Source: Sympetrum striolatum (lineage: Eukaryota; Arthropoda; Insecta; Odonata; Libellulidae). From it: a stretch of DNA of 64,000 bases. Below are positions 48,240 to 59,022 of the stretch, piece after piece. A program made the position numbers and the translations under genes. Location: NCBI GenBank assembly GCA_947579665.1, contig OX388351.1, positions 58,350,939 to 58,414,938 of the forward strand, written 5' to 3'. Position 1 is the first letter of the stretch, and each line of letters begins with the position of its first letter. The notes beneath the pieces are model-generated. The model made no database searches and was not told the origin of the DNA. It saw only the letters and a program-made list of their open reading frames with translations.

Positions 48240-49337
48240 CGAGTTAAATGTAGCTTGCATACTGCAAGCAGATCGACAACACTAATTTCATAACGGCATT
48301 ATATCGGGACGTCCCGGAAAGGAAAAAAAGGATTAAAAATATTCTTAAAATTCGCTTCAATTTAATCGTCTGGCATCGAACCCGGGTCTTTTTGGTGAAA
48401 TTTCTATGCAGCACATCAGAAGATCATCTTCTCTAAATACGTGTGAAAATTCAAGCAGAAATATTGGCTGCAACTGCCTCAAAGGAAGACCTACTTTTCA
48501 CGAATGTTGATAGCTCTCTGGATTCGAACCAAGGACGATCTAGGAAATATAAAATATGTTCTTGAAATGTATCTACGTTCTCTCTCTATATACCTAATTT
48601 CATGTTTTAATATTATTTGGAAGGGATTTAAATTAATTCTTAAAAATCGGATAATTTACTGATTGTAGAGACGCCTGGTGTCGAACCCTGAACGTATTGG
48701 AAGCTGTAAATGCACAAAATTACTTGCCAGGACTTGATCTAATTTCATACAAAGTTTGAAGTCGATATCATACCGGGAAGTACCTAAAATGTGTTTCCGT
48801 TATCCCCATAAGAAATGCACTGTGGAGTGCAAATGACCCTCTGGGATCGAACCAAGGACCATCAGCGAATATGTAAAATTTAATTATTAAATATATTTAT
48901 GATCTCCAACTCCATGCCGAGTTTCAAGTTTCCATGCCATCGGGAAAAGGTCCAAAAAAAATCTTAAAAATCGCCACAATGCATTTTAAACGGCCGATTT
49001 TTACCCCGACCTAGCATCGAACCCAGGATATTTTCCGTAAAACTCATTTATGTTTTGGATAGATCATGACCATATATGTAAGCTCCTTGAGTTTTGATTC
49101 TCTACCTATCCGGGAAGTATTTTTTTTTAATTCCCGAAAATCAAAGCAATACATTTAAACGGGAAAAATCGGGACTTTGGGGCCCTCCGGAATCGAACCC
49201 ATGACACTGAGGTTCAAAATCGCAATTTTTCTGGAGGTTACACGTTATGGCCAATATGTCGTAAAAATTTCAACTCAATCACTCTTGTGGTTTAGGCTGT
49301 GAGTTTGTATCCTCTCTCTATATATATATCTATTATA
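48240..49337 (-). mobile_element. Family E repeat, copy E3
   Basis: Minus-strand copy starting (in plus coordinates) with the complement of the 3' end: cgagttaaatgtagcttg, stem-loop 48253-48270. Six modules are seen as TCGAACC near 48375, 48527, 48846, 49018, 49194 and a variant near 48683. It ends in the AT microsatellite at about 49320-49337. The terminal inverted repeat of E5/E6 is absent. Confidence 0.85.
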
Positions 49338-50423
49338 TACGAGTAAAATGTAGCTTGCATACTGCAAGCAGATCGGCAACACTATTTTCATGTCGGCTTC
49401 ATAACAGGACGGCCATCAAAAGAAAAAATGAATTGAAATTTTTCTTAAAATTCACTGAAATTCCATCGCCTAGCATCGAACCCGGGTCTTTACTGTTAAA
49501 CTTACTATTCAGCACAATAGAACATCGCCATCTCTAACTATGTGTGGAAATTCAAGTAGAAATATTGGCTGCAACTGCCTCAAAAGACGTTCTCATTTTC
49601 ACGAATTTAAATTGTTCTCTGGATTCGAACCAAGGACGATCTTGGAAATCTAAAACATTTTTCTGAAAGTTATTTATGATCTCTATCTATATGCCGAATT
49701 TCAAGTTTCTATATTGTTGGCAAAGGGTTCAAAATAATTATTGAAAATCGATCAGTTACTGATTGTAGAGACGCCTGGAGTCGAACCCAGGACACATTGA
49801 AGCTAGGAATGCACAGTTTGATTTGTATACACTTAATCTTTCGTAGTGCAAAGTTTGAAGTCTTTATCGTGCCGGGAAGTACCTATAATTTGTTTCCGTT
49901 ATCTCCGTAAGAAATGCATTGAGGGATTTAAATGGCCCTCAGGGATCGAACCAAGGACCATCAGCGAATATGTAAAAATTGATCCTGAAATTAATTATTG
50001 ATCTCCAACTCCATGCCAAATTTCAAGTTTCCATGCCATCGCAAAAGGGTCCAAAAAAAATCTTAAAAATCGCCACAATGCAATTTAAACGGCCGATTTT
50101 TGCCCCGACCTAGCATCGAACCCAGGATAATTTTCGTAAAACTAATTTATGTTTTCGATAGATCATGACCATATATATAGGCTCCTTGAGTTTTGTTTCG
50201 CTACCTATCCGGAAAGTATTTTTTTTTAATTTCCGAAAATCAAAGCAATGCATTTAAACGGGAAAAATCGGGACTTTGGGGCCCTCTGGAATCGAACCCA
50301 TGACTTCGAGGTTCAAAATCGCAATTTTTCTGGAGGTTATACGTTATGGCCAATACGCCGTTAAAATTTCAGCTCAATCACTCTAGTGGTTTAGGCTGTG
50401 AGTTTGTATCCTCTCTATATATC
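49338..50423 (-). mobile_element. Family E repeat, copy E4
   Basis: Minus-strand copy in tandem with E3, starting tacgagtaaaatgtagct. Six modules with TCGAACC near 49470, 49625, 49782, 49944, 50117 and 50292. Joins E5 head-to-head at the AT-rich 5' ends near 50423. Terminal inverted repeat absent on this copy. Confidence 0.85.
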
Positions 50424-51594
50424 TATTATATATAGATGCTTCTCCGGATTCATTCATATATATACCCAGATAGGATACAAATTCACAGGCTAAACCAAAA
50501 GCGTCATTGACTTGAAATTTTTACGACATATTGGCCATAACGTTCAACCTCCAGGAAAAAGCCGACTTTGAACCTCGGTGTCATGGGTTCGATTCCAGAA
50601 GGCCCCAAAGTCGCGATTTTCCCCATAAGAATACATGGCGGGGATTTTCGAAAATTTTTTTGGGGCACTTCCCGGAAAAGGAGAGAGTTGAAATTCGAGG
50701 GATCGCTAGAAGCCGTGCCTATCCAACGTAAATCATAAAGACATCGTCGAATATGGTCCATGGTTCGATGCTAGGACGGGGCAAATATCCGCCGTTTAAA
50801 ATGCATTGTGGCGATTTTTAAGATTTTTTTTGGACTTCTTCCCGATAACATGGAAACTTGAAATTTGGTATGGGGTTGGATAACTTAAATATATTTCATA
50901 ATCAAATTTTACATATTCGCTGATGGTCCTTGGTTCGATCCCAAAGGGCCATTTAAATTCCTCAATGCATTTCTTACGGAGATAACGGAAACAAATTTTA
51001 GGTACTTCCCGGTATGATATCGACTTCAAACTTTGCATAAAACAAGACCAAGTCAATACAAATCAAACTGTTTATTCACATGGATTAAGGTGTCCTGGGT
51101 TCGACACCAGGCGTCTCCTCAATCAGTAACTGATCTGAACTTCAATAATTATTTTGAACCCTTTACCAACAATATAGAAACTTGAAATTCGGCATATAAA
51201 TAGAATCATAGATATATTTCAAAATAATGTTTTAGATTTCCAAGATCGTCCTTGGTTCGAATCCAGAGAGCCATTTACATACGTGAAAATTAGAACGTCT
51301 TTTGAGCAGTTGTAGCCAATATTTCTCCTTGAATTTGTACACATAGTTAGAGATAGTGATTTTCTGCTGTGCTGCATAGTAAGTTCACCAGTGAGACCCG
51401 GGTTCGATGCCAGACGATGATAATTCAGCGATTTTTAAGAAAAAATTCAATCCTTTTTTTTTTTTTCTTTTGAGGACCGTCACGATATGATGCCGATATG
51501 AAATTAGTATTGCAGATCTGCTTGCAGTATGCAAGCTAAATTTTACTCGTATATATATATGGATACATGAATGAATCCGGAGAAGCATCTATAT
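50424..51594 (+). mobile_element. Family E repeat, copy E5 (reference copy)
   Basis: Best copy of the family. It is bounded by perfect 23-bp terminal inverted repeats (50435-50457 and 51567-51589, gatgcttctccggattcatt...). Inside are six tandem modules with GGTTCGA at 50586, 50762, 50932, 51098, 51254 and 51401, i.e. spacings of 176, 170, 166, 156 and 147 bp. Each module has a T-arm-like hairpin around the motif (for example ATGGTCCTT/AAAGGGCCAT), then phrases like aatgcattg, a T-rich part, ttcccg[g/a]ta and acttgaaat. The 3' end is a stem-loop (GCTTGCAGTATGCAAGC, 51521-51537) and TTTTACTCGTATA. The GGTTCGANNCC motif is the pol III B-box consensus. No open frame is shared by design. Confidence 0.9.
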
Positions 51595-52801
51595 ATAATA
51601 GATAGATGCTTCTCCGGATTCATTCATATATATACCTATATAGATAGATAGATAGATAGGATACAAATTCACAGCCTAAACTACAAGCGTCATTGATCTG
51701 AAATTTTTATGACATATTGGCCATAACGTGAAACCCCCAGGAAAAAAGTGACTTTGATCCTCAGTGTCATAGGTTCGATTCCAGAGGGCCCCAAATTCCC
51801 GATTTTTCCCGTTTGAATGCATTGCCGTGATTTTTGGGAATTAAAAAAAAATACTTTCCGGATAGGTAGAGAAGTAAAACTCAAGGTGCCTATATTTATG
51901 GTCTTGGACTTTCGAAAACATCAATGACTTTTACAAAAGTTATTCTGGGTTCGATGCTAGGACGATGCAAAGATCTGCCCTTTAAAATACATGGGAGCCG
52001 TTTTTCATTATTTTTTTAGATGCACTTATCGAAATGATAGGATGTTCGTGCTTAGCTGGAAGATGTATGGTACAAATAAGTTTTAGAAAAAAATTTTCAT
52101 AAGACCGTACTGTTCCTGGGTTCGAAGCCAGAGCACAATAACGTTTCTCTCATAAGGAATATAAAGGAAAAGTAGGACGTCATTTGAGGCAGTTGTAACC
52201 AATATTTCTGCTTGAATTTGCATACGCGGTTAGAGATGGCGTTTTTCTGTTGTGCTGCATAGAAAGTATTGCCTGAAAGACCCGGGTTCGATGCCGGGCG
52301 GTAAAAATATCCCCCATATATAATACTATGGGGTATCTTTTCATAATTTTTTTATGCATTTATCGATATGTTAGGGAGCTCTTGCTTAGATGGAAGATGT
52401 ATATTAACACTTTGTTTAAGAAAAAAAATAGATAAGACCATGCATTTCCTGGGTTCGATGCCAGAGCACATTATAATTTCTCTAATAAGGAGTGTATGTG
52501 AATAGTAGGACGTCGTTTGAGGTAGTTGCACCTAATAGTTTTGCTTGAATTTTCACACATAGTTTGATATGGTAATCTTCTATTTTGCTGCATAGTAAGT
52601 ACACCAGGAAGACCGGGGTTCGCTGCCAGGCGATTAAATTGCAGCGAATTCTACGAATATTTTGAATTTTTTTTTCTTTTGATGTCCGTCCCGATATGAT
52701 GCCGATATGAAATTAGTGTTGTCGATCTGCTTGCAGTATGCAAGCAACATTTTACTCGTATATATATATGGATACATGAATGAATCCGGAGAAGCATCTA
52801 T
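51595..52801 (+). mobile_element. Family E repeat, copy E6
   Basis: In tandem with E5. Terminal inverted repeats at 51605-51627 and 52776-52798, a (GATA)n run (51642-51660), six modules with GGTTCG at 51772, 51948, 52119, 52285, 52452 and 52617, and the stem-loop gcttgcagtatgcaagc (52730-52746). Module 3 to 5 phrases differ from E5 (ccagagcac repeats), so E5 and E6 differ in module order, which suggests module shuffling. Confidence 0.9.
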
Positions 52802-53498
52802 TAAATATGATATATACGTATATTGTGTTACATATAAAAGTTTTAGATAATATAATTTACTATAACTTTTGTATTTTACATATTTTTGTATCACCGGTTG
52901 ATTAGGAGTTATTCGTGAAATACTGATAAACCGGAAGTATCTGATTATGTACTTTGTGGGCGCTCTACCATAAAAACTATTCGTTGGATCAACACCAAAT
53001 TTTATAAATAGTATTTTGGTTAATGTCGTTAGAGGTGATTAGTTTTTGGAGTAAATCGGTCAACCGGAAGTCGAGCTTCATTCTTCTAAGCTCATTTCCG
53101 GTTTTCAAAATATCTCCGTAAATATGATATTTAGGTATATACTATTATTTATAAAAGTTTTAGAAAATTAATTTTACTATAACTTATGTTTGAAACATAT
53201 TTTTGTATCACTGATTGTTTAGGAGTTATTCATGAAATACTGATAAACCGGATATTGCTGATTATGTACTTTATGGGTGCTCTGGGCTCTATGGGCGAAA
53301 GGCCAAATTCATCGTTTTTTATCGAGCATGTCCCGAAAAACATTATTTATAATGTTTGTGACGTAAAAGATAATAATATAAAAATTAATGACTCATCTTC
53401 CATGTTTAGATAGAATATAGAGTTCGAAATTACTGTCGTAGATAAATATTTACATCTTATATATGGAGAAAGTCATGTGCTGGCCACATCAGATTTTT
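52802..53498 (+). mobile_element. Family T copy T2, 3' part
   Basis: Starts with the second copy of TAAATATGATATA, continues the T subunits, then the inner inverted repeat (tatatggagaaagt), stem-loop atgtgctggccacat and CAGATTTTT ending at 53498. The open frame 53186-53413 recurs in T3 and T4 because the DNA is repeated; no coding evidence. Confidence 0.9.
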
Positions 53499-53627
53499 AC
53501 TTTCTCCATATACGAAGTATAGAGAAAGTATTGTTTTCATGAAAAAAATTGACTTCGAGATTTCAACGGAAATACATGTTTTGGGGTCCCTAGAACACGT
53601 TTTGACCATTTTCGGAATGATGTCTGT

Positions 53628-53667
<40 letters not shown>

Positions 53668-54529
53668 TAGTGGGCGCTCTAACGTGAAAACTATTAGTTG
53701 TATCAATACCAAACTTCATATATAGTACTGTGGTGTGTGCTGTCAGAGTTGATTAGTTTTTGGAGTAAATCGGTCAACCGGAAGTCGAGCTTTATTCGTT
53801 AAAGCTCATTTCCGGTTTTCAAAATATCTCCATAAATATGATATATACGTATATTGTATTACTTATAAAAGTTTTAGATAATGTTATTTAATATAACTTT
53901 TGTATTTAACATATTTTTGTATCACCGGTTGATTAGGAGTTATTCGTGAAATACCGATAAACCGGAAGAAGATGATTATGTACTTTGTGGGCGCTCTAAC
54001 ATGAAAATTATTTGTCGGATTGACACCAAATTTCATATATAGTACTTTTATTACAGTCGTTAGAGTTAATTAGTTTTTCGTGTAAATCGGTCAACCGGAA
54101 GTCGAGCTTCATTCTTCAAAGCTCATTTCCGGTTTTCAAAATATCTCCATAAATATGCTATTTAGGTATATACTATTATTTATAAAAGTTATAGAAAATG
54201 TATATTACTATAACTTTTGTAAGAAACATATTTTTTATCACTGATTGTTTAGGAGTTATTCATGAAAAACTGATAAACCGGAAGTTGCTGAATATGTACT
54301 TTGTGGGTGCTCTGGGCTCTATGGGCGAAAGTCCAAATTCATCGTTTTTTATCGAGCATGTCCCGAAAAACATTATTTATAATGTTTGTGACGTAATATA
54401 TAATATGATATAAATTAATCACTCATCTTCTAAGTTTAGATGGAATATAGAGTTCGAAATTACTGTCGTAGATAAATATTTACATCTTATATATGGAGAA
54501 AGTCATGTGCTGGCCACATCAGATTTTTA
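53494..54529 (+). mobile_element. Family T repeat, copy T3
   Basis: Complete copy lying directly head-to-tail behind T2; the two share the five T's 53494-53498. TG tract 53629-53666. Two full subunits and the terminal stem-loop (near 54506-54520). It is complete and uninterrupted, so it shows how T2 looked before the E cluster. Confidence 0.9.
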
Positions 54530-55286
54530 AATAATGGTTTCGCATCACACACAATTTGTGTGGTTGGTAGCATTATGTTAATTATTAATAATTTTTTACA
54601 TTGTAGTTCACTGCTGTATTTTTATTGGCATTCGTGGTTTTAAACTCTAAAATTAGATGGAGGTTGTCAAAATATCCCCAAAACAGTAAATCTATATCCA
54701 TGTCTATCGTATACTATTGTTATAGTATTCGTACCCATATTGGCATTATAAAGGATTTTTTAGGTTGGTTTTCTAGCAGTTTGATTTGTTTATCATATCA
54801 ATCTCTGTCTAAATAGTAATCAAGAAAAAGAAATACCTTTCAATGTGATAATATGGAACTGCGTATGCGAAAGAACTTCGAGGGTTGAAAATGTGTTGAG
54901 ATTTTTAAACAAAAAGAGATACGTTTGAGAAATATTTATGTGATCAATTAACCAACATGCACTACCTGAGTCTGAAAGGATATTCAAAGAAAACCATGCT
55001 AAATTCTATGCTAAAACGGTGTTAACGAAGAAGCTAGAAGTGACGATGCAATTCTGGTTGCCTACATTTCAGGGACAGTGCTCGTCTGGTTGTGGACATA
55101 TACGGCGTCAAAACTTCCCGGAATCAAATATTATGAAATCAAAATATTTCGTAAAGAAAAAAAACCTTAAGGATAAAAAAAATTCGTAAATACAAGAAAA
55201 ATGCACTCAAACGAAATTATTTGAGATTAACCATTTTTGAGGATTATTTTATCTCCCGATAACAACACAATGCGTAATTTTTACAG
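54530..55286. other. Gene-free AT-rich stretch
   Basis: No gene, RNA or repeat family recognised. Confidence 0.55.
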
Positions 55287-55519
55287 TAAAGAAGAATGAA
55301 ATCTAGATGATCAGGCGTTACTTTGTGGAAAGCCTTTAGGTAATGAAGAAAAACTGTAATTTTCCACACGATTTTTTATTAACGACCGGTTTCGCTACCG
55401 GAGTAGCATCTTCTGTGATGATGCTAGCCAGAAGATGCTACTCCGGTAGCGAAACCGGTCGTTAATAAAAAATCGTGTGGAAAATTGCAAAGTTTTTCTT
55501 CATTACTTAAAGAAGAATG
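55287..55519. mobile_element. Small palindromic Penelope-like insert, P1
   Basis: Flanked by the perfect 12-bp duplication TAAAGAAGAATG (55287-55298 and 55508-55519). Inside are a 37-38-bp unpaired head (55299-55336) and inverted arms of about 80 bp (55336-55415 and 55429-55509, one 2-base indel and a few mismatches) around a 13-base spacer tgatgatgctagc. Each arm carries a hammerhead-like core. Arms in inverted orientation, a short extension on one side and a target-site duplication are the layout known for Penelope-like elements with inverted pLTRs. No reverse transcriptase is present, so this is a non-autonomous or end-only copy. Confidence 0.65.
55429..55460 (+). ncRNA. Hammerhead-like core in P1 (right arm)
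   Basis: Order on the plus strand: CAGAAGAT, a perfect stem II GCTAC-tccg-GTAGC, GAAACCGGTC|GTT. The same sequence in inverted form is at 55384-55415. GAAA, the two-base-pair helix III (ACCGGT) and the GUC cleavage triplet fit a minimal type-I hammerhead; the CUGAUGA segment is altered (AGAAGAT), so activity is doubtful. Confidence 0.45.
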
Positions 55520-57316
55520 TTTGCTAAAAATAGAGCAAGGTTTATCCGAAATTGGATTCAATATTTGTATTTTACCACATAAAAAGAAATGGGGAGTAAT
55601 CGAAGACAGAGGCGAGAAAGAAGAATGGCGAAGGAATGGAAGTTGCGCACTAATGCGAGGAAATACGAGTTGGTAGAAAGGATCGCAGGGGACAGATAGA
55701 AAGTCTAAGAATGCAGAAAGATCGAGAAAGAGGATCCGGCAGAAAAAGCAAGTCGAAATTCGCCGGGAGGAACGTCCAGGCGAGAATACCAAACCCAATC
55801 TCCCCCGCATTTCCCCCTATTTCCACATGTACATGTCTTTCCCTCTCTAGGTGTCTCAACTGCAAGGAAATTGCGCTCCTCCTTTCCCGCCCTGCAAATT
55901 AAATGTGAATCATTTACGAAAGCTCCCTCCCCCTCAGCTTAGCGCCCTTATGCGACTGCTACGGAGGCGCTTGGAGAAGCCCTGGAGGTCAGGGGAACGC
56001 TTTTTCCCGAGAAGCAATTCAGACCAGGCGCGAGTGAAACTGAAAATGTAATTTGATTGCTGCAGTTTGTTAAGAGGTTTTTATGCGGCTATGTGTTGCG
56101 AGGAGAGCTGAAGGAGCAAATGGATTTTTTTACCTCTTTCTTCCCCCGACCCCTGCGCTTCCTCTGGCCATGAATAGGTGATATCGCGAAATTAGTGGTC
56201 GGTAAATCCTTTGAAAGAATTACGCGGGAGCGTTTATGGGGTTGGCCTCGGCGGGTATAAATACATATATATTTGGGCGGAGTTTTGCATTTCTGGGGAG
56301 CGGATATTTGTGGGTGGATTAGGCGGATTCATATTTCATGAATCTTTCACGCTTTTCTGGCTCTCATCTTCTCCTCGGCGATTCTGGATGTTTAAGATAG
56401 AATCGAGGAGACCATTAACTCCCTCCAGCGGAAGAAATATGGTCCATGAGACGTGATGATTATATGGGTAATATCCATAAGAATTCTGCGATGGAGATAC
56501 GCTAAATTAAAGCCGAGATGGATGATCTCATGGGAAAAAATACTATTTTATTTTTTAATTTCTTGAGATAGTAGATTTGATATCTCTCTGAACTCCTATT
56601 AAGATTCATGCTTTTGAAAGGATCCTCTGCTTTTGTATGTAAATTAACCCTAAACATCTACATTACTTTAATGCAAGAATTTTGAAATATTTTTATAAAT
56701 TCACATTAGAGTTTTAAATTTTTCCTTATACATGGGAATTTTATTCTATCGTTTTTAAAGTTAGCTCTCTCAATATGGCCATAATATTGAGTAAATTCCT
56801 TAACGAGGGAAGTCCTTTATTTCCTGACAATTTATTTTATAGTTTCCTATTGTGTAACCATATAGAAACTTATTTTGATTAAATCGAACAATAAGCAAAT
56901 CGGATAAAATTATAAATATGCCTTGAATCAATCAAACCCCTTTCATACGCATCAACGTATGGAAAGGGTGTTGGGTTATGCTATGCTTGACATGCTGATG
57001 TTTTGAATTCAAGACATCCGCATTGAGTCGGTGGACCATAATGTACTCATTTGTTGTATAAGTAATCTATTAGTTTTTATTTTCTAAAAATTAATCTTAA
57101 AAATATCATAATGCTTTTTGCTAAAATATGAGGGCAGCAAACTTAAACTTTTTTTAACTCTGGAAACATTTAGCCAGCACTACGCAGTAACTTGAGAGTT
57201 TTAGGATAAGGCTTATTCAGGAATTTAGGTCTCCGGGTTTAATATACGCAAGGAATATTTGAGAAAACAAAACGTTTGAATAGTGCCGGAAATTGAAAAT
57301 ACATTGACATAAATAC
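55520..57316. other. Gene-free stretch, GC-richer then AT-rich
   Basis: GC-richer from about 55600 to 56460, with overlapping open frames on both strands (for example 55424-55810 -, 55711-55902 +) and no recognisable domain; AT-rich afterwards. The first block may be conserved non-coding sequence. No repeats recognised. Confidence 0.45.
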
Positions 57317-58012
57317 AAAAAAAAATCTGATGTGGCCAACACATGACTTTCTCCATATTTTTTGAAAACAGAAGCCTATGCCGGTAATATATAAATAACT
57401 CCAAAAAAATAAGTGTTACAGGAAAATGTTTCATACAAACGTTGTAGTAAAATACACTATCTATAACTTTGGTACATAATTGTATATACCTACATTGCAT
57501 TCTGACAGATATATATGAAAAACTTCCATTTCTGGATAAAAAACAACTTTCGGTTAACCATTATTCAAGAATAACTCCTAAACAATCAGTGTTACGAAAA
57601 AAAATTTCATACAAAAGCTGTTGGAAAGAGCATTATCTATAAATTTTGTAAATAATTGTATATACCTAAATTGCATTCTGACAGATATGTAAGAAACAAA
57701 ATTTTGTTCCGGATGAATCGCAACTTTCGGTTTAGCGATATTCATCAAAAACTAATCAATTCTTGGCATTGTTAGGAAAATACTAAATATGAATTTTGGA
57801 AATGATCGGATAATTAATTTTTAAGATAGGGCGCCCACAAACTTTTTTATCACAGACAGACAGACACACACACACAGACAGACATGTTCGGGGAAATAGC
57901 GAAAAAGAGCTCTATGGGCCCCAAAACATCTATTTCCGTCGAATTCTGGAGGTCGAATTTTTTTCGAATACAATACTTTCTCTAAAATACGTATAGGGAG
58001 AAAGTAAAAATT
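57317..58012 (-). mobile_element. Family T relative, reversed and diverged (T5)
   Basis: Left edge is the complement of the T 3' end (aaaatctgatgtggccaacacatgactttctccatat). Right edge is the complement of the T start (caatactttctctaaaatacgtat...gagaaagtaaaaatt). The microsatellite (57855-57880) is a mix of CAGA and CA. About 700 bp instead of 1040, so part of the subunit array is missing. Clear but older member of the family, or a sister subfamily. Confidence 0.75.
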
Positions 58013-59022
58013 AAGATAGACTTCAGGGCAAATAAATATCACATTTTATCAAGAGACTTGATTGAAGAAAGGATGAAAATCAGTAAATTTGAATTTACTG
58101 TATTTCTTAGTTATCATGACCCAGCTAATACCCATACCAATGTTTTTCTATCCGAGCATGAACAAATTAGGGGTACTGTAATTGTAACTTATATCGTACT
58201 CAAATCGGTCTTTAAATTATAATTGTATACAAAAATATCTCCTATTTGGCATAATAGAAGATATACTAGGATCATAACTTGAGTAAGTATGCAGATATGG
58301 TCTTCAAATACAATGTTCAAATACGAATATCCCTTGTTCGGCTTTACAGGAGATATACCCGGATTTGGTTTAGGGTAAGGAGAGGCCGGTGGCTCAAAGA
58401 AATCGAACAGATAGGGGAGGAAGGAGAATCGTGGAGGTAGGAAGATATGAAGGCGGTAAGAGGAACCTTTGACCGCAGATCCGAAGGATGCGTCGTATAA
58501 AGGAGATCCATCGAGTGAGGTCAGTCCGAGTATTTTCTCCCGAGGGGAGACATGGAAATAATCTCTCTCCTCACTTCAAAGGACCCTCTGGCGGCGTATC
58601 CGGATGTCGATGCTTGACTCCCAATATGCGAGTGAGAGAGTGATCGCGGGAATGTCACTCAATTTCCCGTAACTGATTCACGTATCTGTTTCGGAGGATA
58701 TGGGCTGCAGTGGGCTGAAAAGTGGGATGAAAATGTCGTGAATTGAAAGGACTGCTCGCCTGAGAACTTTGAGGGAAAAGGTATTGATGTGCTCGATGTC
58801 TGGTGATGGTATAAGGGAGCGTGAGGGAGACAGGACTCGGGGGATTCCAGCGTATATCTCGTAGTCCCCCATTTTTCTGTTATCAATGCATAAGGTGGAG
58901 AAAGTATCGTACGATGCCCGCCGTTCTAGGAGATTCGAATGGCTTGAATTCATTGAGTATCGTAATTCCAGAAGTACGGGATTAAAGCTTTATCCGCAGG
59001 AAAATAAATAAAAAAAATAATT
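58013..59022. other. Gene-free stretch with GC-richer part
   Basis: AT-rich to about 58375, then GC-richer to 58960 with open frames on the minus strand (58659-58953) lacking known domains. No repeats recognised. Confidence 0.45.

Noticed and set aside
48240..52801. CRISPR-like array of regularly spaced GGTTCGA repeats
   Set aside because: The context is eukaryotic, the conserved word is short, and the intervals are related module sequences rather than unique spacers.
53186..53413. 75-codon frame recurring at 54198-54413 and 60692-60889
   Set aside because: Recurs only because family T is repeated; substitutions between copies break or shift it freely and no domain is visible.
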